NCBI GenBank assembly: GCA_964629975.1
Contig: CAZVUN010000005.1
Coordinates: forward strand, 1-48,048
Origin: G020354085 sp964629975
Lineage (GTDB): Bacteria > Pseudomonadota > Gammaproteobacteria > Acidiferrobacterales > Sulfurifustaceae
Length of the DNA stretch: 48,048 nucleotides
Direction of reading: 5' to 3'
Under the pieces are notes generated by a model that did not search any database, had not been told where the DNA came from, and saw only the letters and a list, made by a program, of their open reading frames with translations. Below, one piece after another: positions 6,959 to 14,511 of the stretch (the first letter of the stretch is position 1; each line of letters starts with the position of its first letter). A program made the position numbers and the translations under genes.

Positions 6959-7015
6959 CCACCTGCGGCGGGGCAGCGGGCCGCCGGCCGGGGCGGCGCG
7001 CCCGCCCGCGCGACA

Positions 7016-7029
7016 TTGATCTGTATCAA
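7016..7029. promoter_or_regulatory. FNR/ANR-type box, perfect
   Basis: TTGAT-CTGT-ATCAA matches the FNR/ANR consensus TTGAT-N4-ATCAA exactly. It lies 126 bases before the DUF883 gene, first in the ElaB-YqjE-YqjK operon, and is followed by GTAGAAGAG, a possible -10 region. This suggests induction at low oxygen (inference). Confidence 0.7.
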
Positions 7030-7154
7030 GAACGGCGCCGCGCGCCTGGTGTAGAAGAGAGTTGCACGATCTGTCGTTTCAGTCAGTGGCGGGCGGCAAT
7101 GTCGCAGGGCCGTGTCAGCGACCGGCCGCGTCGCCGCGCAACAGGAGGTCTACC

Positions 7155-7466
7155 ATGAGCAGCCCAACGCAAGCCGCGAGACAGAAACTCGTCAACGATA
7201 TCCGCGCGCTGACCGCCGACACCGAAGAATTGCTGCGCGCCACCGCGAACCAGACGGGGGAACGCGTGACCGCGGTGCGCGCGCGCCTGGAGGAGCGCCT
7301 GCGCGAGGCGCGCGAGGCCATGACGGAGCTGGGCGATGATGTCGCCGAGCGCACGCGCCAGGCGGCCCGCGCCGCCGACAAGACGGTGCGCGAGCATCCG
7401 TGGGAGTCGGTCGCGATCGCCGCCGCGGTCGGTTTCCTGCTGGGCATGCTGACCGCGCGTCGCTGA
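7155..7466 (+). CDS. DUF883 family ElaB/YqjD-like inner-membrane protein
   Basis: The 103-residue protein has a charged, predicted helical body (residues about 10-75, rich in Glu, Arg and Ala) and a C-terminal anchor VREHPWESVAIAAAVGFLLG followed by MLTARR. This is the standard DUF883 layout. E. coli YqjD and ElaB of this family are tail-anchored and bind ribosomes in stationary phase (family knowledge). AGGAGG lies 6-12 bases before ATG 7155, which decides this start over an upstream ATG in the same frame. It heads a tight four-gene cluster behind a perfect FNR/ANR box. Confidence 0.9.
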   Translation: MSSPTQAARQKLVNDIRALTADTEELLRATANQTGERVTAVRARLEERLREAREAMTELGDDVAERTRQAARAADKTVREHPWESVAIAAAVGFLLGMLTARR

Positions 7467-7469
7467 TTC

Positions 7470-7871
7470 ATGACCGCGCCCGACTCGCAAACGGGCGCGC
7501 GCCCCGGTGGGCTGCTGCAATCGCTGCGCCGGGTGGTGTCGACGCTCGTCGAGATTCTGCACGACCGCGTCGAGCTCATCACCACCGAGCTCGAGGAGCA
7601 GAAGCTGCGCGCCGGGGAAATCGCGGTGGCGTCGTTTCTGACGCTGTTCTTCCTGAGCCTCGCGATCATCTTCGGGACGCTCGCGGTCGTCGTGGTGTTC
7701 TGGGACAACTACCGGCTGCCCGTGCTGGCCGGCTTTGCCATCCTCTACCTGGTGCTTGGCTTGATTGCGGCACTCGTGTGGCGCGCCCGCGCGCGCGCCC
7801 GCCCGCGCCTGCTGGCCGCGACCCTGGCCGAGTTGGCGCGTGACCGCGATGCACTGCGCCCGCCGTCATGA
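7470..7871 (+). CDS. yqjE: YqjE-like phage-holin-family membrane protein
   Basis: The 133-residue product has an amphipathic N-terminus (residues 15-50, with VELITTELEEQKLRAGE) and two transmembrane helices near 52-78 and 83-106. It ends in an Arg-rich tail. This matches the YqjE/putative actinophage holin III family found next to ElaB-type genes. It begins 3 bases after the DUF883 stop and overlaps the next gene by 4 bases, so translation is probably coupled. The function is unknown beyond envelope association. Confidence 0.85.
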   Translation: MTAPDSQTGARPGGLLQSLRRVVSTLVEILHDRVELITTELEEQKLRAGEIAVASFLTLFFLSLAIIFGTLAVVVVFWDNYRLPVLAGFAILYLVLGLIAALVWRARARARPRLLAATLAELARDRDALRPPS

Positions 7872-8182
7872 GCGCGGAGCTCAACGCCGTGGTGCGCCGC
7901 CGCCAGACGCTCGTGGCCCGGGCCGCGGCGCAGCGTGCCGAACTCGCCATGCTGGTTGCCCGCTGGGAGCAGCCGTTGCGCATCGCCGATGCCGCCTATC
8001 GGGTCGGGCGCGCGGTGCGCACGCACCAGGCGCTGGTGACGCTCGCGACCACGCTGCTCGTGCTGACGCCGCAGCGCCATCGGCTGCTGATGTGGATGGG
8101 GCGGCTGTTGAGCCTGTGGGAGCTGTACCGGGTGGTGCGTGCGCAATGGTCGGCGCGCCGCGAAGGCGATGCCGGTGGGTGA
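7868..8182 (+). CDS. YqjK-like protein
   Basis: The 104-residue basic protein has RRRQTLVARAAAQRAEL at the start, a likely membrane-associated hydrophobic segment near 55-68 (LVTLATTLLVLTP), and a C-terminal helix rich in Arg and Trp. Size, composition and position as the third gene after DUF883 and yqjE match YqjK. The ATG overlaps the yqjE stop (ATGA). Role unknown. Confidence 0.7.
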   Translation: MSAELNAVVRRRQTLVARAAAQRAELAMLVARWEQPLRIADAAYRVGRAVRTHQALVTLATTLLVLTPQRHRLLMWMGRLLSLWELYRVVRAQWSARREGDAGG

Positions 8183-8222
8183 GGGTCGCGACGAGTGATC
8201 GGGATCAACGGAGATGGCCGTG

Positions 8223-8483
8223 ATGGAAAAGCGTGAAGAGCTGGAGAAGCTGCTGCACGACCTGGCGCAGCAGCGCGATGAGCTGCGGCTCAAGATGCAT
8301 CTCGCCAAGGCCGAAGCGCGTGACGAGTGGGAGAAGCTCGAACGCCAATGGGAACACGTGCGCGCCAAGCTGCCGCAGGCGCGCGCGACCGTGGGCGAGA
8401 GTGCCAAGGAAATCGCCGCCGCGGCCGCGCTCGTGGCCGAGGAGATCAAGCGCGGCTACGATCGCCTGCGCAAGCTGTTTTGA
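8223..8483 (+). CDS. Small coiled-coil hypothetical protein
   Basis: The 86-residue product is almost entirely charged helix with heptad-like leucines (EELEKLLHDLAQQRDELRLK). It contains no membrane segment or cysteine. I chose ATG 8223 because GGAG at 8210-8213 is correctly spaced for it, whereas the upstream ATG at 8214 touches that site. It follows yqjK by 40 bases and is probably the last gene of the envelope-stress operon. I do not recognise a named family. Confidence 0.7.
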   Translation: MEKREELEKLLHDLAQQRDELRLKMHLAKAEARDEWEKLERQWEHVRAKLPQARATVGESAKEIAAAAALVAEEIKRGYDRLRKLF

Positions 8484-8558
8484 CGCGCACGCGCGGGGCG
8501 ACGATCGCACCGCCAAGGGGGGGCGCCTGCGCGTTCGTGTCGAGGCGGGCCGGTGGCA

Positions 8559-9452
8559 ATGAAGCAACGCGCGCAGGAATCCGTGGCCGGCGGCTCGCCA
8601 CCACCCGGCGCGCACGGTAGCGCAGTGCGTGTGCTGATCGTGATCGCGCTGGTCTCGTTCATGGCGCTCGTGGGCCTCGGCGCCTTCCGCGCACTCGCCG
8701 ACCAGCGCGTCGAGCAGTTGTGGGCGGCGTTGACCGCCAATCCCGGCAGCGAGGTCTTCGACCCGGCGATGGTCGACGATCTGCCGGAGCCGGCGCAGCG
8801 CTATCTATTGCACGCCATCGCGCCCGGCGCGCCGCTGGCCCAGTCGGTGGTGCTGCACATGCACGGCTCGATCGCACTCGACCCCGGCATCGAACGCCAG
8901 GCGATGCGCGCGCAGGAGCTGCTGACCGCGCGCGGGCTGATCTGGCGTGCGTGGGTGGGCGAGGGCGTGATGCGCTTCTCCGGCCACGACTACTTCGCGC
9001 TCGGCGAGGGCGCGATGCGCTGGTTCCTGTGGGGCATGGTGCCGGTGGTGCAGGCGCGCGGGCCGGATCTGGCGCGCTCGGCGGCCGGGCGTGTGGCGCT
9101 CGAGGTGCCGCTGTGGCTGCCGTCGGCGCTGCTGCCGCAGGCCGGAGCGCGCTGGGAGGCGGTCGATGAGCGGCGCGCGCGCGTGCACCTCAAGGTCGGT
9201 AGCGAAGAACTGGCCCCCACCCTGACGGTCGCTGCCGACGGGCAGCTCGAGCGCATCGAGATGCCGCGCTGGGATGTGCGCGGCCTCGATGGCCAGCCCG
9301 GTTACGTGCCGTGGCTGGGCGAGGTACTGGGCGAGGAGAAGACCTTCGGCGGCTACACGATCGGGGTGCGCGTGCGCGCGACCGCCAAGGCCGGCACGGC
9401 GCAGGCCAACCCGTTCTTCGAGGCCGTGGTGACCGCCGCCGAGTATCGCTGA
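8559..9452 (+). CDS. DUF6544-like membrane-anchored protein
   Basis: The roughly 297-residue protein has one N-terminal membrane helix (VLIVIALVSFMALVGLGAF, near 25-45). A soluble region follows that contains LPEPAQRYLLHAIAPGAPL, typical of DUF6544 proteins, and a C-terminal GYTIGVRVRATAKAG strand region. The bulk would face the periplasm. A GTG at 8553 in the same frame is an alternative start; the ATG at 8559 is better spaced from GAGGCGGG. Function unknown. It follows the YqjK operon with about 75 bases between. Confidence 0.7.
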   Translation: MKQRAQESVAGGSPPPGAHGSAVRVLIVIALVSFMALVGLGAFRALADQRVEQLWAALTANPGSEVFDPAMVDDLPEPAQRYLLHAIAPGAPLAQSVVLHMHGSIALDPGIERQAMRAQELLTARGLIWRAWVGEGVMRFSGHDYFALGEGAMRWFLWGMVPVVQARGPDLARSAAGRVALEVPLWLPSALLPQAGARWEAVDERRARVHLKVGSEELAPTLTVAADGQLERIEMPRWDVRGLDGQPGYVPWLGEVLGEEKTFGGYTIGVRVRATAKAGTAQANPFFEAVVTAAEYR

Positions 9453-9461
9453 GGCGTTCGG

Positions 9462-9926
9462 TCAGGCAGGCGGCGCAGCGCGCACGGGCACCAGCAGGAC
9501 CGGGGCCGGCGAAAGTCGGGCCACGCCCTCGGCGACACTGCCGAGCAGCAGCCGCTCCATGCCGCTGCGCCCGTGTGTGCCCACGATCACCACATCGGCA
9601 TGCCACGCGAGTGCCTCCTCGGCGATCGCCTCGGCGGTGCGTTGCGTGGGGCGCACGGTTTCAATCAGGTTGACCTCAGCCTCGACGCCGGCGCCGCGCG
9701 CCATGTCCCGGGCCGCCGCCAATGTCTGCTCACCGGCCGCGCGCCGCGCGCGAACGAAGGGCTCGATGTCGATGGCAAGCTCCGGTCCGACCGGCAGCCA
9801 GCCCATGTCGACGGCGTGCACGATGCGCAGGGCGGCCGCGAGCCGCTGGGCCAGGGTCGTGGCGTGGCGCAGCGCGTTTTCCGAATGGGGGCTGCCGTCG
9901 ACCGCTACCAGGATTCGCGAGTACAT
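9462..9926 (-). CDS. Universal stress protein, UspA family
   Basis: The 154-residue single-domain Usp has the ATP-binding signature G116-x2-G119-x9-G129-S130, within GTHGRSG and LLLGSV. It starts with YSRILVAVDGSPHSENAL, where the Asp contacts nucleotide. Usp proteins of this class support survival under energy or oxygen limitation. AGGAGG lies just before the ATG. A TTGAT-N4-GTCAA palindrome about 110 bases upstream suggests FNR/ANR control, which is common for usp genes. It is tail-to-tail with the DUF6544 gene. Confidence 0.92.
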   Translation of the reverse strand: MYSRILVAVDGSPHSENALRHATTLAQRLAAALRIVHAVDMGWLPVGPELAIDIEPFVRARRAAGEQTLAAARDMARGAGVEAEVNLIETVRPTQRTAEAIAEEALAWHADVVIVGTHGRSGMERLLLGSVAEGVARLSPAPVLLVPVRAAPPA

Positions 9927-10260
9927 GGGGCCTCCTTAGGTCGTGTCGCGGTGGCTGCGCAGCGCAGGCCGGCGCATCGCGTGTGCCGCTGGCGCAACCG
10001 TGAGTGACCGTAGCCGGATTCGCGCGGCGCGATCTTGATCCCGGTCAAAGCCGCCGCCTCGGGTGCGATGCGCGGCAACGCCAGCGTGGGTGCAAGCGCC
10101 CGCGCCTGGAGGCGCCGCAGCAAGCACGCACACATTCGGTTGGGCTCGGTTTCTCTGCCACCGCCGCGATCGGCCGGTTGCCTGCGGTCGCGCGGCGGGA
10201 GTTGGCGGCGGCGTGCGCCGCCCGGTCTGCCTCGCAGAAGGCGGACACGTCCAATGCGGT
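9927..10260. other. Intergenic region between feoC and the usp gene
   Basis: This stretch of about 330 bases holds the FNR-like palindrome at 10035-10048. Otherwise I see no gene, RNA or clear terminator; the open frames through it lack a ribosome site and family resemblance. Confidence 0.6.
10035..10048. promoter_or_regulatory. FNR/ANR-like box
   Basis: TTGAT-CCCG-GTCAA differs from the consensus TTGAT-N4-ATCAA at one position. It is 109 bases upstream of the usp start and is more likely to serve usp than feoC, whose 3' end faces it. Confidence 0.55.
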
Positions 10261-10709
10261 TTACGCAGCGCTGTCGCGGGTGTACGGCTCGCCCGGCGCA
10301 ATCCCGAGCGAAGCCCGGCCTTTGGCGGTGAGCGCCCAGACACGCGCGCGGTTGCTGTGCAGACAGGCCGCGCGTGCCGGGCAGTGCTCGCAGGCTGCCC
10401 CGCGACCGGCAACGACGCGGCGCAGATAGCCGCGCCGCGCCAGGTCCTCGAGCATCGGGTCGAGCAGCGCCNNNNNNNNNNNNNNNNNNNNNNNNNNNNN
10501 NNNNNNNNNNNNNNNNNNNNNNNNNNNNNNNNNNNNNNNNNNNNNNNNNNNNNNNNNNNNNNNNNNNNNNNGCGGCGCAGATAGCCGCGCCGCGCCAGGT
10601 CCTCGAGCATCGGGTCGAGCAGCGCCTCGCTCACGCCGAGCGCGGATGCCAGCTCCGTGCGGCTGACCGTATCGCCGCGCGCCAGGAGCTGCAGCAGACT
10701 TCTAAGCAT
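10261..10709 (-). CDS. feoC: FeoC-like [Fe-S] winged-helix protein (split by an artificial gap)
   Basis: The 97-residue product can be read by joining the two sides of the N run. The 55 bases before the gap (10417-10471) are identical to the 55 bases after it (10572-10626), so the gap is artificial. The N-terminus MLRSLLQLLARGDTVSRTEL and LGVSEALLDPMLEDLARRGY form a winged helix. CEHCPARAAC places Cys at 55, 58 and 64, the cluster-binding loop of FeoC. FeoC is a small partner of FeoB, thought to sense iron or oxygen and to affect FeoB stability. Its start overlaps the feoB stop by 8 bases. Confidence in the identity is high because of its place after feoB. Confidence 0.85.
10472..10571. other. 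Artificial assembly gap (100 N) with duplicated 55-bp ends
   Basis: Bases 10417-10471 and 10572-10626 are identical and abut the N run on each side. Collapsing the duplicate and removing the Ns restores a continuous feoC frame. The overlap length equals a common assembler k-mer, so two contigs with a shared k-mer end were probably scaffolded without merging (inference). Confidence 0.95.
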
Positions 10710-12144
10710 GGCCGACGCCGATGCCGAGCCAGCGCGCGGCCTGGTAGACGCCGATGCCGGCTGCGAGTGCGAGCGCGAGCAAGAGCAGCACGCTCAGCAG
10801 GGCCCAGCGCCAGCGGCGCGTCTCCTGGCGCATGACGGCGACCGTCGCCACGCACGGGATGAACAGCATCGTCACGACGAGAAACGCCAGGCCCGCGGCC
10901 GGGGGCACCGCGGCCGCCAGGGTCGCCGCCAGTCCGTGGGGCGATTCCTCACCGCCGTAGAGAATGCCGAGCGTGGCGATGGCGTTTTCCTTGGCGAGGA
11001 AGCTGCTCAACAGCGCCACCAGCAACCGCCAGTCCATGCCCATGAGCTGCCCGAGCGGCGCAAGCCAAAGCCCGAAGCGGGCGAGATAACTGGTTTCAAT
11101 GGCGGGACCGGGAAAGCTTGCGAGCGCCCAGACCGCGACCGATGCGAGCAGGATCAGGGTGCCGGCCCGGCGCACGAAGGCCCAGAGGTTCTGCCACGCG
11201 AACAGCCCGAGGGTGCGCACGCTCGGTGCATGGTAGAGCGGCAGCTCCATGATGAAGGCGGCGTGCTGACCGCGAAACAGCGTGCGGTTGAGCACGATGC
11301 CGAGGAGGGCCAGCACCAGCAGGTTGAGCGCGACCAGGCCGAGCGCAACGGCGAACGCGCCGCGACCGAAGAACACCGGCGTCAGGAACGCGAGCACCGC
11401 GTCCTCGTGCTGCGCGAGCAGCGTCGCGATCGGCTGCCACGCGCCTGGCGGCAGCCAGCGGCGGGCGAGCGCGGTGATCTCGGCGTCACCCTCCAGCAGC
11501 TTGAGCGCCACCCAGTCGGGACCGTAGGGCTGCGGGACGTACGCGCCGAGCAGCGCGCGGACCTGTGCCAGCACCTCGCGGTGCGGCGCCGCGATCTGCG
11601 GGCGCGCGGGTCGAAATGCGTCGGGGGCGCGCGCGAGCGTCACGGCCGCCGCGATCAGCTCGCTCACACCCTCGTTGCGATTCGCCGTGAGCGGCACGAC
11701 CGGCAGGCCGAGGGCCGCGGCCAGCACGTGCGGGGCGATCTCGATGCCCTGGTCTGCCGCCACATCCATCATGTTGAGCCCGAGCACCAGCGGCACCGGC
11801 AGGATCAGCAACTCCGCCAGCAGGTAGAGACTGCGTTCCAGGGCCGCGGCATTGGCGATCATCACCACGACGTCCGGGCATTCCTTGATGATGAAGTCGC
11901 GCGCGATGCGTTCCTCTTCCGAATTGGCGCTCAGGCTGTAGGTGCCCGGCAAGTCGACGATGCGCAGCCGCACACCGTCGCGCACGAGCGTGCCCTCGCG
12001 GCGTTCCACGGTCTTGCCCGGCCAGTTGCCGACGTGCTGGGACAGCCCGGTGAGCAGATTGAAGATCGTGGACTTGCCCACGTTCGGTTGGCCGGCGAGC
12101 GCCACGACGACCTCGCGTTGGGGCGCATCCGCGGCCGGGCTCAT
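10702..12144 (-). CDS. feoB: Ferrous iron transporter FeoB, shortened membrane domain
   Basis: FeoB imports Fe2+ across the inner membrane with a cytoplasmic GTPase. The 480-residue product has a complete G domain: GQPNVGKS (18-25), the switch Thr in WPGKTVE, DLPG (64-67), NMMD (124-127) and TANRNEG. A partial helical domain follows to about 252. It then passes directly into FLTPVFFGRG and the second half of the membrane domain: NRTLFRG, MELPLYHAPS, FVRRAGTLIL, SSFLAKENA and the Gate 2 motif LFIPCVATVAVMRQE. The family is usually 600-800 residues. The first membrane helices and Gate 1, with its CAVPG and SCSARLP motifs, are absent without any frame break. The ATG overlaps the feoA stop. Confidence 0.9.
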   Translation of the reverse strand: MSPAADAPQREVVVALAGQPNVGKSTIFNLLTGLSQHVGNWPGKTVERREGTLVRDGVRLRIVDLPGTYSLSANSEEERIARDFIIKECPDVVVMIANAAALERSLYLLAELLILPVPLVLGLNMMDVAADQGIEIAPHVLAAALGLPVVPLTANRNEGVSELIAAAVTLARAPDAFRPARPQIAAPHREVLAQVRALLGAYVPQPYGPDWVALKLLEGDAEITALARRWLPPGAWQPIATLLAQHEDAVLAFLTPVFFGRGAFAVALGLVALNLLVLALLGIVLNRTLFRGQHAAFIMELPLYHAPSVRTLGLFAWQNLWAFVRRAGTLILLASVAVWALASFPGPAIETSYLARFGLWLAPLGQLMGMDWRLLVALLSSFLAKENAIATLGILYGGEESPHGLAATLAAAVPPAAGLAFLVVTMLFIPCVATVAVMRQETRRWRWALLSVLLLLALALAAGIGVYQAARWLGIGVGHA

Positions 12145-12380
12145 GCCTGCGCCTCGACCAGTATCTTGAGCGCCTCGCCCCGTCCGAGCGCCACGCGCGT
12201 GTCGCGCACCCGGATGAGCAGCGGCCCGCACCCGCGATTCTGCAGCACCTCGAGCGGCGTGCCCGCCACCAGCCCCAGGGCGGCCAGGCGGCTGGTCAGC
12301 TCTCGCCCGGCGCGCAGCGCGCGCACCACGGCGCGCGTTCCCGTCTTGAGCTCGGCGAGGGGCAGGGTCGCAGTGTTCAG
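12141..12380 (-). CDS. feoA: FeoA domain protein, start unclear
   Basis: FeoA is an SH3-like cytosolic partner of FeoB. Residues LPLAELKTGTRAVVRAL, RLAALGLVAGTPLEVLQ and the terminal VALGRGEALKILVEA are clearly FeoA. The frame has no ATG, GTG or TTG near the expected N-terminus. The only initiator-like codon in the right place is CTG at 12380, whose TGA register overlaps the stop of a 39-codon upstream ORF (CTGA). That arrangement suggests re-initiation, or alternatively a frameshift between the small ORF and feoA. The start is therefore uncertain. The stop overlaps the feoB ATG. Confidence 0.8.
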   Translation of the reverse strand: MNTATLPLAELKTGTRAVVRALRAGRELTSRLAALGLVAGTPLEVLQNRGCGPLLIRVRDTRVALGRGEALKILVEAQA

Positions 12381-12496
12381 CGCTGCCTCGCAGACACCGT
12401 TGCCGGCGGCTGTTGCGCGGCGCCGCCGCGGCCGGCGATGGATTCCTCGCTCCCGCCGGCGCGCGACCGGGTGATGGTCAAGGTGCGAATCTCCAT
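12377..12496 (-). CDS. Small 39-residue ORF ahead of feoA
   Basis: The ORF begins MEIRTLTITRSRAGG and ends PATVSARQR. It starts 17 bases after the permease stop and ends on a TGA overlapping the putative CTG start of feoA. It may be a leader for coupled translation of feoA, or the true N-terminus of feoA separated by a frameshift. No homology recognised. Confidence 0.35.
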   Translation of the reverse strand: MEIRTLTITRSRAGGSEESIAGRGGAAQQPPATVSARQR

Positions 12497-12513
12497 GGGT
12501 CAGGGACGAAGGT

Positions 12514-13035
12514 CTATTCGGCGGATGGTGCGGACCGGTCCAGGCGCTCCATGACGAGGCCACTCAACAGCGCAAACCCGGCCAGGTAAAGCGACAGCAC
12601 CACGCTGTAGGCGGCGCCGAAATAATGGAACAGCAGCGGCAGCAGCGGCAACTTGATGGCGCGGGCGTAGAGAAACACCGCCGCAGTCGAGCCCCGCATG
12701 CCCTTGTCGCGCAGCTCGGCGAGCAGCGGATACCACGCATAGACCGGCCCCGCCGACAGGATGCCCGCCACGAGGGCCAGCAGCCAGCCGTGCCAGCCGC
12801 CGCGCCGGCCGAGGTGCTGCGCGATCTGTTGCGGGCGCAGCGCCAGGTCAAACACCACCATCAGCACGAATATCAGCGCGAGGATGGGCAGCATCCGCCG
12901 CAGCGCCTGCCAGTCGTGGGCCGCCGCGCGCCATGCCAGATCCGGGGCGAGCGCGGCGCACAGCGCGTACGCGCTGACCGCGATGGCGAGGAACCACCAG
13001 CGGCCATGACCGGGTTGGGCCTTTGGGCTCGTCAT
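12514..13035 (-). CDS. UPF0718/DUF318-type permease, half-size, B
   Basis: The 173-residue protein has about five membrane helices. It contains the PVYAWYPLLAELRDKGMRGS segment, then AVFLYARAIKLPLLPLL, typical of COG0701 permeases, whose full-length members have two homologous halves. The ATG at 13035 overlaps the stop of the paralogous half upstream. The two probably form a heteromeric transporter. It lies in the feo operon, so metal transport is a reasonable guess but the substrate is unknown. Confidence 0.7.
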   Translation of the reverse strand: MTSPKAQPGHGRWWFLAIAVSAYALCAALAPDLAWRAAAHDWQALRRMLPILALIFVLMVVFDLALRPQQIAQHLGRRGGWHGWLLALVAGILSAGPVYAWYPLLAELRDKGMRGSTAAVFLYARAIKLPLLPLLFHYFGAAYSVVLSLYLAGFALLSGLVMERLDRSAPSAE

Positions 13036-13499
13036 GGCAGGCGTGCCCCCATGCCGCGCAACGTCGCCAGGGTGAGCCACGCAACGGCGAGCGTGAAGGC
13101 AAACGCGAGCAGATTGCGAGTCAGCGCAAAGCGCCGACCCAGGAACAGCGCCTCGGCCGGCAGCTGCACCACGCCGACCGTCACCCAGCTCACGACCAGC
13201 GCCGTCACGGCCAGCAGGCTCACGCCGCCGGCACGCAGTTCGCCACCGAGCAGATAGCTCGCGAGCGGCGGCCCGGCAGCGATGCTCCCGAGCACGCTGC
13301 CCAGCAACGCATCCAGCCAGTCATAACGGCCGAACAGGCGGGCGTACTGTTGCGGCGCAACGAGCGTGAGCGCGAGGCTGGTCAAGAACGGCATGCCGAT
13401 GATCACCGGCACGGCCTGTCCGAATGTCCGGGCGGTTTTCCTCAGGCTCTTCCTGACCCGCTGAGCCGCGGCATTGGCGGATGGCGTTTCATCACGCAT
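13032..13499 (-). CDS. UPF0718/DUF318-type permease, half-size, A
   Basis: The 155-residue membrane protein carries GQAVPVIIGMPFLTSLAL, then LLGSVLGSIAAGPPLASYLLGGEL, resembling the repeated half of COG0701 permeases (GSIAAGPP matches the S-A-G-P signature of the partner). ATG 13499 overlaps the aminotransferase stop by 8 bases. It is tightly coupled to the second half-permease (ATGA overlap). Substrate unknown. Confidence 0.7.
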   Translation of the reverse strand: MRDETPSANAAAQRVRKSLRKTARTFGQAVPVIIGMPFLTSLALTLVAPQQYARLFGRYDWLDALLGSVLGSIAAGPPLASYLLGGELRAGGVSLLAVTALVVSWVTVGVVQLPAEALFLGRRFALTRNLLAFAFTLAVAWLTLATLRGMGARLP

Positions 13500-14511
13500 C
13501 GCCCGGCGCCTCCAGCAGTGCCCGCAGGGCCGCCACGACACGCGCGTTGTCATGGGGCAGTGCGGTGGTGACACGCAGGAAACCCGACCCGAGGCGCGGA
13601 TCGTCGAGCGGCTTCACGAGAATGTCGCGCGCCCGCAGTTGATCGGCGAGCCTGCGCGCGTCGTGCGGCGCAAAGTCGGCGAGGAAGAAATAGGTCTGGG
13701 TGGGATAGGTTCGCACGCCGAGCGCGCGCAGTTGCGCGGCGAGATCCTCCGTCCACTGGCGCAACTGGCGGTTGCGGGCCTGGATCTCGTCTTCGTGTCG
13801 GAGGGTCGCGATCGCCGCCGCCTCGCTCGGGCGCGCGAGCGGGTAGGCGTCGTTGTGCCGGTTGAGGTCATCGGCACTGGCCTGCGGCAGCACGGCATAG
13901 CCGACGCGAAAACCGGCGAGGCTGTGGGCCTTGGAGAGCGTGCGTGTCACCAGCAGGTTGGGATGCGCGGGTACCCGATGCGCGACCGACTCGCCGGCCA
14001 TGCCGATGAACGCCTCATCGACGAGAAAGCGCGTGTCCGGGTAGCGCCGCAGCAGTTCGGGCAGCGGCCGCATGTCGAAAGTGCCGCCGGTCGGGTTGTT
14101 GGGGTTCACGATCACGGCCAGCGTCGTGCCGGCGGGGATCTCGAGCTCGGCGAGGTCGAACGCGAAATCGCGCTCCGGCAGCAGCCGGGTCTCGGTGTAG
14201 CGCTGCGCGATTTCGGGAAACAGCGGATAGGTCGGGGTCAGCAGATGCACCTGCTGTCCGAAGCGTTCGAACAGCTGGCGCAGGATCAGCTCCGAGCCGG
14301 CGTTGATGTGGATCAGGCCTTCGGGCACGCCGAGCTGTCGCGCGAGGAGACGGCGCAGCGGTGCCGAGTAGGCCTCGGTGTAGTAATTGCTGTGCGGCAC
14401 CTCGGCCTGTGCGGCCGCGATCGCCGCCTCGATGGGCGGCAGCGGGTTCTCGCACAGCAACAGTTTGATGCCCGTGAATGCCCCGCCGCCTTTCTCCAAG
14501 ATCGATGTCAT
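13492..14511 (-). CDS. HisC-like PLP-dependent aminotransferase
   Basis: The 339-residue fold-type I aminotransferase has INAGSELILRQLF (phosphate site), the VNPNNPTGG motif, DEAF, and SKAHSLAGFRVGY, with the lysine that binds pyridoxal phosphate. The closest families are histidinol-phosphate aminotransferase and CobC/threonine-phosphate decarboxylase. No other his or cob gene is nearby. It sits inside an operon with a ferritin-like protein upstream and permeases plus feoABC downstream, so its role may not be histidine synthesis. The start overlaps the DUF2202 stop. Confidence 0.85.
   Translation of the reverse strand: MTSILEKGGGAFTGIKLLLCENPLPPIEAAIAAAQAEVPHSNYYTEAYSAPLRRLLARQLGVPEGLIHINAGSELILRQLFERFGQQVHLLTPTYPLFPEIAQRYTETRLLPERDFAFDLAELEIPAGTTLAVIVNPNNPTGGTFDMRPLPELLRRYPDTRFLVDEAFIGMAGESVAHRVPAHPNLLVTRTLSKAHSLAGFRVGYAVLPQASADDLNRHNDAYPLARPSEAAAIATLRHEDEIQARNRQLRQWTEDLAAQLRALGVRTYPTQTYFFLADFAPHDARRLADQLRARDILVKPLDDPRLGSGFLRVTTALPHDNARVVAALRALLEAPGDA

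Noticed and set aside
10657..12474. A 605-codon plus-strand open frame across feoB and feoA
   Set aside because: It is antisense to genes with clear motifs, has low-complexity Arg/Gln/His composition and no ribosome site.
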